64,000 nt of DNA from JACTMZ01 sp044359955 (GTDB taxonomy: Bacteria > Verrucomicrobiota > Verrucomicrobiia > Chthoniobacterales > JACTMZ01). Every line of letters starts with the position of its first letter. Within the stretch, counting starts at the first letter, position 1. Where the stretch lies: contig JBIKLF010000008.1 of assembly GCA_044359955.1 (NCBI GenBank), forward strand, positions 18,608 through 82,607, given 5' to 3'. The notes beneath the pieces were generated by a model. The model searched no databases and was not told the DNA's origin. It saw only the letters and a program-made list of their open reading frames with translations. Positions 16,052 to 23,077 of the stretch are shown piece after piece. The position numbers and the translations under genes were made by a program.

Positions 16052-16240
16052 ATCTGAGGAGTTCGTATCAGGCTCTTCGGCCCGAGGAAATGTGTTTGGA
16101 GAGGAGCACGGATTTTGTCGCTTCATGGATTCTATGCAGTTGTCCCCCCACCGCTACGGCAAGGCCCGCGTTCGCGTGGTCAAGTTTTCGCGTAGCCGCA
16201 CGTGCTGGTTGTTTGTTCGTTTCACCGCCGGGGACGGCGG

Positions 16241-16279
16241 CGCTACATGAGGTGGACGAGCGGGCCGCTCATCCCTACC
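16241..16279. repeat. short copy of the GAGCGGGCCGCTC intergenic repeat
   Basis: The sequence GGACGAGCGGGCCGCTCATCCCTACC is the palindromic core of a repeat family also seen at 26433-26497, 34241-34340 and 62706-62870. Just before it, GCCGGGGACGGCGGCGCTAC resembles the hairpin at 61831-61858. Together with the terminator this accounts for most of the 336-base gap 16052-16388; the remainder shows nothing. Confidence 0.6.
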
Positions 16280-16283
16280 TGGG

Positions 16284-16324
16284 AAGACAAGAAGGCCGTC
16301 CCTGATGGGACGGCCTTTTGTCTT
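16284..16324. terminator. strong bidirectional terminator hairpin
   Basis: The 11-base arms AAGGCCGTCCC and GGGACGGCCTT with a TGAT loop (16292-16317) extend outwards through AAGACAAG and TTTGTCTT with one bulge. The hairpin follows the ahcY stop in the minus direction and has short T runs on both strands. Confidence 0.8.
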
Positions 16325-16388
16325 GGTTTGGTCTGTGGACTGTAAACTGAACACAGCCAACTCACCTGCCCGCCGTGGCGGGCACGTG

Positions 16389-17738
16389 TCAATACCGGTA
16401 GTGGTTTGGCTTGTAGGGGCCTTCGACCGGAACGTGCATATACTCGGCCTGTTCTTTGGTCAGGACGGTCAGTTTCACCCCGAGTTTGTCCAAGTGCAGA
16501 CGGGCCACTTCCTCGTCCAGAATCTTGGGCATCAGGTGAATGTTGACGTCATACTTTTCTCCCCGCTCCCACAGCTCGAGCTGGGCCAGCACTTGGTTGG
16601 TGAACGAGGTGCTCATGACGAAGCTGGGGTGACCGGTGGCGCAGCCCAGGTTGACCAAGCGGCCCTTGGCCAGAATGATGACCGAGCGGCCAGAGGCTTT
16701 GAAGGTGTAGCGTTCAACCGCACCAATCTCCGCGGGCTTGATTTCGTCCTTGGTCACCCGGCCAGCAGCAACTTCTTTTTCCAGCCAGGCGATGTCGATC
16801 TCGGTGTCGAAGTGCCCGATGTTGCAAAGAATGGCATCTTCAGCCATTTCCAGCATGTGGTGGCCCAGGATGATGTCGCGGTTGCCGGTGGCGGCGACGA
16901 ACAGATTGCCCTCTTTGGCGGCGGCTTCCATGGTGGTCACTTCGAAGCCTTCCATCGCGGCCTGCAAGGCGTTGATCGGATCGATTTCGGTGACAATGAC
17001 GCGGCAGCCATAGCGTTGCAGCGAGTGCGCACAGCCTTTGCCCACGTCCCCGTAGCCGCAAACCACGGCGACCTTGCCGGCCAGCATGACGTCGGTGGCA
17101 CGCTTGATGCCGTCGGCCAGGGATTCGCGGCAGCCGTAAAGGTTGTCGAATTTGCTCTTCGTGGCCGAGTCGTTGACGTTGATCGCGGGGACTTTGAGTT
17201 GGCCGGTTTCCACCAACTGCTGCAGGCGGTGGACGCCGGCCGTGGTTTCTTCGCTGATGCCCTTGATCCCGGCGAGCAGCTCCGGATATTTCTTGTGCAC
17301 CATGTCGGTGAGGTCACCGCCATCGTCCAGAATCATGTTCAGGGGTTTGCCGGATGGGAAGTGGATCGTCTGCTCGATGCACCATTGAAACTCTTCCTCT
17401 GTTTCGCCTTTCCATGCGTAAACCGGAATGCCCGCCGCGGCAATGGCCGCAGCAGCGTGGTCTTGGGTGCTGAAAATGTTGCAGCTTGACCAGGTGACTT
17501 CGGCGCCCAGTTCAACGAGGGTTTCGATCAACACGGCCGTCTGGATGGTCATGTGCAGGCATCCAGCGATGCGAGCACCGGCCAGAGGCTTGGTTTTGCC
17601 ATACTTTTTACGCAGGGCCATCAAGCCGGGCATTTCTGTTTCGGCCAGATCGATTTCTTTGCGGCCGAATTCGGCCAGGCTTAGGTCGGCAACTTTGGAG
17701 TGCGCGACATTGGTGGGGTTTAGGGTGGTGGTGCTCAT
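16389..17738 (-). CDS. ahcY: adenosylhomocysteinase (SAH hydrolase)
   Basis: A 449-residue S-adenosylhomocysteine hydrolase, which splits SAH to homocysteine and adenosine in the SAM cycle and so relieves product inhibition of methyltransferases. Signatures are AGCLHMTIQTAVLIETL near the N-terminus, STQDHAAAAIAAAG, NDSATKSKFDNLYGCRESL, the NAD-binding VVCGYGDVGKGCAHSLQ, and the hallmark C-terminus KPNHYRY. Length is normal. It lies downstream of metK on the same strand, with a four-helix-bundle gene between them, so metK and ahcY probably form a single SAM-cycle transcript under the operator at 19458-19491. Confidence 0.97.
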   Translation of the reverse strand: MSTTTLNPTNVAHSKVADLSLAEFGRKEIDLAETEMPGLMALRKKYGKTKPLAGARIAGCLHMTIQTAVLIETLVELGAEVTWSSCNIFSTQDHAAAAIAAAGIPVYAWKGETEEEFQWCIEQTIHFPSGKPLNMILDDGGDLTDMVHKKYPELLAGIKGISEETTAGVHRLQQLVETGQLKVPAINVNDSATKSKFDNLYGCRESLADGIKRATDVMLAGKVAVVCGYGDVGKGCAHSLQRYGCRVIVTEIDPINALQAAMEGFEVTTMEAAAKEGNLFVAATGNRDIILGHHMLEMAEDAILCNIGHFDTEIDIAWLEKEVAAGRVTKDEIKPAEIGAVERYTFKASGRSVIILAKGRLVNLGCATGHPSFVMSTSFTNQVLAQLELWERGEKYDVNIHLMPKILDEEVARLHLDKLGVKLTVLTKEQAEYMHVPVEGPYKPNHYRY

Positions 17739-17782
17739 GGTTTTCTTTGATTTGGTGGTTGGTGGTGGAAAGGGTGCAGTTT

Positions 17783-17811
17783 TAAGTTTTTAAGAATTAA
17801 GTTTGTAAGTT
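17783..17811. repeat. AAGTTT-rich flank, 3' side of the four-helix-bundle gene
   Basis: The sequence AAGTTTTTAAGAATTAAG then TTTGTAAGTT lies just past the four-helix-bundle stop. The 20-mer at 17792-17811 is identical to 7720-7739, and a related inverse sequence lies on the other side of the gene (18183-18222). The pair resembles element ends. Confidence 0.7.
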
Positions 17812-17816
17812 GGGTG

Positions 17817-18182
17817 TTATTTGGCGGGGTTTTTGCGGATGATGGATTTGCGGAGGCCTTCGGTCATGGCGGAGACTTCACACGCTTCATTTACGAGGCT
17901 GCGGACTTGGGTGGACGCCAGATAGTTGAGGCGTCCGGCGATGTAGAGCTGGGTGCGCAATTCGCCGGAAGAGCCTTTCGCGATCTTGAGGAATTGCCCG
18001 AACTCCTTCGCACCTCCGCGTTCCGCGCCCTCGGCAATGTTGGAAGGAATGGAGAGAGCAGAGCGCTCGACCTGAGACTTGAGGCCGGCAGACTTGCAGC
18101 GATCAAAAGCTTTGAACACGTCGACCGCCAACCGGCAGCCGCGTTGCCAAACTTGAAGATCCTCGAAACTCTGGTAGGCCAT
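17817..18182 (-). CDS. four-helix-bundle protein, 23S intervening-sequence (IVP/S23) family
   Basis: A 121-residue all-alpha protein with the family pattern: FEDLQVWQRGCRLAVDVFKA, then LKSQVERSALSIPSNIAEGA, GGAKEFGQFLKIAKGSSGEL and RTQLYIAGRLNYL. The SIPSNIAEGxxR stretch is diagnostic of the IVP/S23 four-helix bundle first seen in 23S rRNA intervening sequences; relatives include the Avd accessory protein of diversity-generating retroelements. Its function is unknown and no reverse transcriptase is nearby. The gene lies between metK and ahcY in a bed of AAGTTT repeats, which suggests it was inserted into an existing operon. Confidence 0.88.
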   Translation of the reverse strand: MAYQSFEDLQVWQRGCRLAVDVFKAFDRCKSAGLKSQVERSALSIPSNIAEGAERGGAKEFGQFLKIAKGSSGELRTQLYIAGRLNYLASTQVRSLVNEACEVSAMTEGLRKSIIRKNPAK

Positions 18183-18222
18183 GTTCTTAAAACTTAAAAC
18201 TTACAAACCTAAAACTTATTTT
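18183..18222. repeat. AAGTTT-rich flank, 5' side of the four-helix-bundle gene
   Basis: Read on the minus strand, AAGTTTTAGGTTTGTAAG then TTTTAAGTTTTAAG ends 3 bases before the four-helix-bundle ATG. It resembles the other flank (17783-17811) in inverted orientation and overlaps the last codons of metK, so the metK C-terminus may be partly made of repeat sequence. No Shine-Dalgarno site is visible. Confidence 0.65.
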
Positions 18223-19400
18223 AGTCCCGCCCGGCGGCGGAGTTCTTTTGCTTTCGAAGTGTCCTCCCACGGCGCCCACTTGAGGCCGGATTTGTGTCCG
18301 AAGTGACCGTAGTTGGTTGTCTTGCTGTAGATGGGGCGGAGGAGGTTGAGTTGTTTGACGATGTCGGCGGGCTTGAAACTGAAGGTGCCCAGGACGGCGC
18401 TTTGCAGTTTGCGTTCGCTGACTTTGTTCGTGCCGAAGGTGTCGATCGTGACCGAGACAGGCTTGGGATAACCGATGGCGTAGGCGAATTGGATTTCGGC
18501 GCGGTCCGCGAGGCCGGCGGCCACGATGTTCTTGGCCACCCAGCGTCCCATGTAGGCGGCGCTGCGGTCGACTTTGCTCGGGTCCTTGCCGCTGAAAGCT
18601 CCGCCGCCGTGACGACCCATACCGCCGTAGCTGTCGACGATGATTTTGCGTCCGGTCAGGCCGGCGTCGCCCTGCGGTCCGCCGATGACGAATTTGCCGG
18701 TCGGGTTGACCAAATACTCGGTGTTCTTGGTCAGCATCTTGGCCGGGAGAACCTTCTTGATCAGGTTGTTGACGATGAACTTCTCGATCGTGTCGTGGGA
18801 AACGCCGTCGGCGTGCTGCGTGGAGACGACCACGGCGGTGATTTCCTTCGGCTTGCCGTCGACATAGCGCACGGAGACCTGCGTCTTCGCGTCGGGGCGG
18901 AGCCAGGGGGCTTTGCCGCTCTTGCGGATCTTGGTCAGGTCGCGGCCGAGACGGTGGGCGAACATGATCGGTGCGGGCATCAACTCCGGTGTCTCGTTGC
19001 AGGCGTAGCCGAACATGAGGCCTTGGTCGCCGGCGCCCTGCTCGGAGGTCTTTTTGCCTTTGGCTTTCTTCGCGTCAACGCCCTGCGAGATGTCCTGGCT
19101 CTGCTGGGTGATTGCTTTGGTGATGATCACCTTGTCAGCGTGGAAAACGTCGTCGTCGTTGACGTAGCCGATTTCCCCGATGGCCTGACGCACGATCTTT
19201 TCGAAATCAAATTTGGCGTCCGTCGTGATTTCACCGGCGAGCACCACCATGTTGCTCTTGACCAGTGTTTCGCAGGCCACACGGCTTTTTTTGTCTTGGG
19301 TCAGGCACGCGTCGAGCACGGCGTCGGAAATGGTGTCGCAAACTTTGTCGGGGTGGCCTTCGCCAACCGACTCGGAGGAAAAGATATAGTCAGAGGTCAT
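18216..19400 (-). CDS. metK: S-adenosylmethionine synthase
   Basis: A 394-residue MetK, which makes SAM from methionine and ATP in the cytoplasm. Family signatures: SVGEGHPDKVCDTISDAVLD near the N-terminus, GAGDQGLMFGYACNE, GGPQGDAGLTGRKIIVDSYG, and GGAFSGKDPSKVDRSAAYMG carrying the phosphate-binding loop. The insert KKAKGKKTSEQGAGDQG is slightly extended by lysines. The upstream region has both a long palindrome and a leader hairpin, and a divergent ArsR-methyltransferase gene, so expression probably responds to SAM or SAH. It is followed by the four-helix-bundle gene and ahcY. Confidence 0.97.
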   Translation of the reverse strand: MTSDYIFSSESVGEGHPDKVCDTISDAVLDACLTQDKKSRVACETLVKSNMVVLAGEITTDAKFDFEKIVRQAIGEIGYVNDDDVFHADKVIITKAITQQSQDISQGVDAKKAKGKKTSEQGAGDQGLMFGYACNETPELMPAPIMFAHRLGRDLTKIRKSGKAPWLRPDAKTQVSVRYVDGKPKEITAVVVSTQHADGVSHDTIEKFIVNNLIKKVLPAKMLTKNTEYLVNPTGKFVIGGPQGDAGLTGRKIIVDSYGGMGRHGGGAFSGKDPSKVDRSAAYMGRWVAKNIVAAGLADRAEIQFAYAIGYPKPVSVTIDTFGTNKVSERKLQSAVLGTFSFKPADIVKQLNLLRPIYSKTTNYGHFGHKSGLKWAPWEDTSKAKELRRRAGLK

Positions 19401-19419
19401 TGGAATTGAGAGGTTAAGC

Positions 19420-19458
19420 CACGAGTTGAAGCCGCTGACACAGCCGCTTTTCCTCGTG
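19420..19458 (-). promoter_or_regulatory. leader hairpin upstream of metK
   Basis: In the minus-strand leader, CACGAG (19458-19453) pairs with CTCGTG (19425-19420), and inside it AAGC-G-GCTG pairs with CAGC-G-GCTT around a TGT loop. It lies 19 bases upstream of the metK ATG, between operator and gene. It does not match SAM-I, SAM-II or SAH riboswitch consensus that I can recall; it may be an mRNA structure or part of the operator. Confidence 0.4.
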
Positions 19459-19491
19459 ACGTATCAACATATCATGATATTTTGATGCGTC
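19458..19491. promoter_or_regulatory. SahR-like palindromic operator between metK and the ArsR-methyltransferase gene
   Basis: A 34-base palindrome with 15 of 17 pairs: GACGTATCAACATATCAT on the left and its mirror ATGATATTTTGATGCGTC on the right. The core ATATCATGATAT is perfect and is flanked by ATCAA/TTGAT. It sits 10 bases before the regulator ATG and 57 bases before metK, so bound protein would cover both divergent promoters. ArsR-type regulators bind such palindromes, and SahR is the known SAM-cycle member. Confidence 0.75.
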
Positions 19492-19501
19492 TATCCAAAA
19501 A

Positions 19502-20422
19502 ATGACGGGCACCCTGAAAATTCTCAAGCTGCTTTCCGACCCCACGCGGCTGCGGATTCTCCGTCTGGTCGGGCAGGAAGGGCTCACCGTGGCCGAGTTG
19601 CAGCAGATCCTCGGGATGGGGCAGTCGCGGACCAGCGCCCATCTGGCCCAATTGAAGGCCGAGGGGCTGGTGGCCGACCGGCGGGCGGGCAAGAATATTT
19701 ACTACACCCGCGGGGGCGCGGTGCCGTCGGCCATCGCGGAACTGATCGAAAGCGGCGGCGAGGAATTGCCCGAAGCGGCGCAGGATGACGCGGCCGTGAA
19801 GCTGGTGCTGCGTCAGCGGCAGGACAAGGCGGGCGAATATTTCAACCAACTGGCCGGCAAATTCGGGCGCACTTATGTGCCGGGGCGGTCCTGGCGGGCG
19901 CTCTCGCATGGTTTGCTCCGTCTGCTACCGCCGATGGTCATCGCGGACCTCGGTGCGGGCGAGGGAACGCTTTCGCAACTGCTGGCGCGGACGGCCAAGA
20001 AGGTCATCGCGGTGGACAACGCACCGGCCATGGTCGAGTTCGGGTCCAAGCTGGCCACCGAGCACGGGCTGAAAAATTTGGAATACCGGCTGGGTGAGAT
20101 TGACGATCCACCGATCAAGGCGGGCGCGGTGGATCTCGCGCTCTTCAGCCAGGCGCTGCACCACGCGGCGAGTCCGGGTAAAGCACTGGCCGCGGCGCAC
20201 AAAATCCTCAAACCGGGCGGACGGCTCATGGTGCTGGACCTTCTGAGTCACTCCTTCGAGCAGGCGCGCACCCTTTACGCGCACGTCTGGCTCGGGTTTT
20301 CCGAGGTGGAGTTGGTTCGGCTGATCGAGAAGGCCGGTTTCAAGGATGTCGAGGTTTCGGTCGTGAGTCGCGAGGCCAAGGCGCCGCATTTCCAGACGGT
20401 GCTGGCCACGGCGCGCAAATGA
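19502..20422 (+). CDS. ArsR-family HTH fused to a class I SAM methyltransferase, SahR-like
   Basis: A 306-residue two-domain protein. Residues 1-85 form an ArsR winged helix: KLLSDPTRLRILRLVGQEGL then AELQQILGMGQSRTSAHLAQ (recognition helix) and AGKNIYYTRGG (wing); the Cys metal ligands of classical ArsR are absent. Residues 120-306 are a Rossmann methyltransferase with motif I VIADLGAGEGTLSQLL (146-161), acidic IAVDNAP and LFSQALHHAASP. The second domain may sense SAM or SAH instead of methylating. The gene is divergent from metK and the palindrome lies 10 bases before its ATG, so autoregulation is likely. Its last 149 bases are duplicated at 21216-21364. Confidence 0.87.
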   Translation: MTGTLKILKLLSDPTRLRILRLVGQEGLTVAELQQILGMGQSRTSAHLAQLKAEGLVADRRAGKNIYYTRGGAVPSAIAELIESGGEELPEAAQDDAAVKLVLRQRQDKAGEYFNQLAGKFGRTYVPGRSWRALSHGLLRLLPPMVIADLGAGEGTLSQLLARTAKKVIAVDNAPAMVEFGSKLATEHGLKNLEYRLGEIDDPPIKAGAVDLALFSQALHHAASPGKALAAAHKILKPGGRLMVLDLLSHSFEQARTLYAHVWLGFSEVELVRLIEKAGFKDVEVSVVSREAKAPHFQTVLATARK

Positions 20423-21123
20423 GCAGAAGCCGGGGTTTTTGGGCCACGAGTCTCGCGCCCGCCGGGATGGCCTTGAAGTTGTATTGGCCGGCCTTTCTCG
20501 CGCTGCAAATTTTCGCCGGTCTGCTCGCGGCGGGTTATTATGCGAGCGGAGCGGTGCGGGACGTGGCTCACTGGTTGTTGGAGTGGAAATCGGCGGGCGG
20601 CCTCCTCTTTGTTGTTGCGGCCAATATTTTCAGCGGCGCGGTCTTGCCCGAAATGCTCAAGGCTCGGTTGCGTCCGCCTGACCGCCCCGCGCCAACCTGG
20701 CGCGACTGGCTGCATTTGTCCGGACTGATGGCGATCTTGGGCCTGGCCGTGAATGAATTCTACCGCGCGCAGGGCGGGTGGTTTGACGGCTTTGGCGTGG
20801 CCACGGCGGTGGCCTTGAAAATTTTGGTCGACCAGCTCGTCTTCGCGCCGCTTTTTGCCCTGCCGCTCGTCGTGGTCTGGTTCGCTTGGCAAGAAAATAG
20901 CTACCGCTGGGGGAGAACCCGGGCCGCGTTGACCCCCTCCGTCTTTCTCCAGCGGTTGATTCCGCTCTACCTGCCGAACCTGTTGTTTTGGGTGCCGGCC
21001 TTGATCGCGCTCTATTCGTTGCCCACCGAGCTGCAGTTCTTGCTATATCTTTTTCTGAACGGCGCTTGGTGCCTGCTCATGATCTTCATCGCGCGCGAGA
21101 TGTCGGGCGCGGCGGCAGTCTGA
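20419..21123 (+). CDS. Mpv17/PMP22-like membrane protein
   Basis: A 234-residue protein with about six hydrophobic segments. The middle and end resemble the Mpv17/PMP22 family of small membrane channels best known from eukaryotic organelles: LKILVDQLVFAPLFALPLVV matches the conserved 'K..DQ....P' segment, and NLLFWVPALIALYSLPTELQ then GAWCLLMIFIA matches the C-terminal signature with its conserved W. By eye only; a profile search is needed. The ATG overlaps the stop of the ArsR-methyltransferase gene (ATGA). The gene lies between that gene's 3' end and a duplicate of the same end, so it appears to have been inserted by a recombination that duplicated the junction. Confidence 0.55.
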   Translation: MSRSRGFWATSLAPAGMALKLYWPAFLALQIFAGLLAAGYYASGAVRDVAHWLLEWKSAGGLLFVVAANIFSGAVLPEMLKARLRPPDRPAPTWRDWLHLSGLMAILGLAVNEFYRAQGGWFDGFGVATAVALKILVDQLVFAPLFALPLVVVWFAWQENSYRWGRTRAALTPSVFLQRLIPLYLPNLLFWVPALIALYSLPTELQFLLYLFLNGAWCLLMIFIAREMSGAAAV

Positions 21124-21215
21124 GACTGCTCAGGCCTAGTAGTTTAGTTTTGCGTAAGACTAAACGGAGCATTGAACGTACTCAAATTTCGGGTTGCTCC
21201 ATCAAAAAAGTGCTG

Positions 21216-21364
21216 TTTACCCTCACGTCTGGCTCGGGTTTTCCGAGGTGGAGTTGGTCCGGCTGATCGAGAAGGCCGGCTTCAAGGATGTCGAGGTTTC
21301 GGTCGTGAGTCGCGAGGCCAAGGCGCCGCATTTCCAGACGGTGCTGGCCACCGCGCGCAAATAG
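21216..21364 (+). pseudogene. duplicated 3' end of the ArsR-methyltransferase gene
   Basis: This 149-base stretch repeats 20274-20422 with only about six mismatches, including the stop codon changed from TGA to TAG. It encodes the last ~48 residues (EVELVRLIEKAGFKDVEVSV...) with no start. It lies directly after the Mpv17-like gene, so that gene is bracketed by direct repeats. Between the two, 21124-21215 is AT-rich and contains GTTTAGT...ACTAAAC, a terminator-like hairpin. Confidence 0.88.
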
Positions 21365-21370
21365 TCTGAG

Positions 21371-21392
21371 ACAAGGCCGTTAATAGCCTTGT
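21371..21392. terminator. hairpin after the duplicated fragment
   Basis: ACAAGGC (21371-21377) and GCCTTGT (21386-21392) form a 7-base stem with an 8-base loop. There is no long T run, so it may be a weak terminator or a folding element only. Confidence 0.4.
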
Positions 21393-21451
21393 TGCTGCCG
21401 TCGATTCGGCTTAAGGGTCTCACGTCCGAACTTCCGCACTCCCACATTCCC

Positions 21452-22600
21452 ATGCCTGATTCCATCCAAGTCACCTCCAACTCCTCTTGGTTCAGCCGCC
21501 TCGGCAAAGCTTTCACCGGCATCGTCGTCGGCATCGTTCTCATTATTGTCGGAGTCGCCCTGCTTTTCTGGAACGAAGGCCGCGCAGTCAAAACCTTCAA
21601 CACCCTAAAGGAAGGCCAGGGGCTCGTCATCGATATCGCATCCGATTCGGTCGACGAGGGTAACAACGGCAAACTGGTCCATCTCTCGGCCGATGCGGTG
21701 ACGGACGAAACGCTCGTCGATCAGGATTTCGGTGTTTCGGCCAACGCCATCCGTCTGCGCCGCGACGTCGAGATGTATCAGTGGAAAGAAACCGAGAAGA
21801 GCGAAACGCGGAAGAAACTTGGCGGAGGGGAGGAAACGGTGACGACCTACACCTATACCAAGGGGTGGAGCGGCATGTTGAACGACACGGCCAACTTCCA
21901 TGAACCGTCCGGTCACGAGAATCCGTCCGAGTTTCCTTATGACAGCATGACGCTCGATGCGGAGCAGGTCGCGGTCGGTGCGTTTTATCTATCCCCGGAT
22001 CTCATCGCGCAGCTTTCCGACTACAAAGACCTTCCCGTGCGCGACGTGCCTGAAGGAGCGGATTGGCCCGAAGACGCGCAGACCGACAAGGGCGGCATCT
22101 ACCTCGGCGCCAACCCGGCACGACCGCAGGTTGGTGACGTGCGCATTAACTTTTCGGTGGTCGAGCAGGGCCCGGTCAGCATCGTGGCCGCGCAAAATGG
22201 GGACACGTTCGCCGACTACCAGACCAAGGCGGGTGGTTCCATCGCCATGATCGTTTCCGGCAATGTTCCGGCGCAGCAGATGTTTGAGGATGCGATCGCC
22301 GGGAATACTCTCATCACATGGTTGGTGCGCCTCGGTGGCTTCATCCTCATCTGGATCGGTTTCGGTCTGCTCTTCGCGCCGCTCTCGGTCATCGCCGACA
22401 TCGTGCCGCTCTTCGGGAGTCTGGTCGGTGCGGCGACTGGGCTCATCGCTTTCCTTCTGGCTCTGGCCGTCGCCCTCACCGTGATCGCCATTGCTTGGGT
22501 GGTTTTTCGTCCACTGCTCGGCATTGCTCTGCTCGTTCTGGCGGTCGCGGCTGCGGTGTTCGGTTTCCGCGCCTTTGGCAAGAAGCCGCAAGCCGCATAA
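21452..22600 (+). CDS. TMEM43-like membrane protein
   Basis: A 382-residue protein of the TMEM43 family, whose animal members are nuclear-envelope/ER membrane proteins; bacterial function is unknown. The layout agrees with the family: one N-terminal membrane segment (FTGIVVGIVLIIVGVALLFW), a soluble middle of ~230 residues with EGRAVKTFNTLKEGQGLVID and VEMYQWKETEKSET, and a C-terminal cluster of three to four membrane segments with GFILIWIGFGLLFAPLSVIA and then DIVPLFGSLVGAATG. The chosen ATG gives MPDSIQVTSNSSWFSRLGKA; an upstream in-frame start would add an unlikely 21 residues. It opens the run of envelope proteins that follows. Confidence 0.85.
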   Translation: MPDSIQVTSNSSWFSRLGKAFTGIVVGIVLIIVGVALLFWNEGRAVKTFNTLKEGQGLVIDIASDSVDEGNNGKLVHLSADAVTDETLVDQDFGVSANAIRLRRDVEMYQWKETEKSETRKKLGGGEETVTTYTYTKGWSGMLNDTANFHEPSGHENPSEFPYDSMTLDAEQVAVGAFYLSPDLIAQLSDYKDLPVRDVPEGADWPEDAQTDKGGIYLGANPARPQVGDVRINFSVVEQGPVSIVAAQNGDTFADYQTKAGGSIAMIVSGNVPAQQMFEDAIAGNTLITWLVRLGGFILIWIGFGLLFAPLSVIADIVPLFGSLVGAATGLIAFLLALAVALTVIAIAWVVFRPLLGIALLVLAVAAAVFGFRAFGKKPQAA

Positions 22601-22688
22601 CAGCGCTGTCCGTTCGGTCGCTATGAATTTAAACTGGTATGAAATTTACCATTGCCCTCGCTTGCAAAGAGTGACTAAAAGGACGCTT

Positions 22689-23060
22689 ATGAAGCACCTA
22701 CTGCATCCTTTTCGCTTTTTAGCGCTGATCTGCGTGATTGGTTTTCCCGCGGCGGCACAGGCGCTCAATCTCGACTTCGAGTTGATCAATGAAACCGGTT
22801 GGGCCATCAAGGAAATCTATGTCTCCCCCGTGTCGGCAAATGACTGGCATGAGAACCTGATCTCCCAACCGATGGCCGACGGTGAGTCTTACGAGATAAC
22901 CTTCAGCCCGGATGCCGACGTCGCGAAATGGGACATGAAGATTGTCTGGGTGGACGAGGGTGAAGACGTGTTTTGGAGGGGCCTCGATTTGAGCAAAATC
23001 TCCAAACTCACGCTGCGTTACAACGCGGAGACCGACGAGACCAGCGCTGAGGCGAAATAA
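22689..23060 (+). CDS. small exported protein
   Basis: A 123-residue protein with a Sec signal peptide, MKHLLHPFRFLALICVIGFP then AAAQA, likely cut after AQA. The mature part (~98 residues) begins LNLDFELINETGWAIKEIYV and has a beta-rich, acidic pattern ending SKISKLTLRYNAETDETSAE. The 'INxTGxxIxxIYxSP' and later 'WDM' pattern recalls small exported proteins that are often paired with metal- or stress-related genes, but I do not recognise a named family. The ATG at 22689 was chosen because an upstream start adds a segment with no signal character. It lies 17 bases before the transglutaminase-like gene. Confidence 0.7.
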   Translation: MKHLLHPFRFLALICVIGFPAAAQALNLDFELINETGWAIKEIYVSPVSANDWHENLISQPMADGESYEITFSPDADVAKWDMKIVWVDEGEDVFWRGLDLSKISKLTLRYNAETDETSAEAK

Positions 23061-23077
23061 GGCAGCCTTGTCACTCC

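Noticed and set aside
17817..18182. Four-helix-bundle gene as the Avd gene of a diversity-generating retroelement
   Set aside because: No reverse transcriptase, template repeat or variable repeat lies nearby, so it is listed as the general IVP/S23 type.
19420..19458. metK leader as a known SAM or SAH riboswitch
   Set aside because: The conserved cores of SAM-I, SAM-II and SAH riboswitches are not visible, so only an unassigned hairpin is reported.
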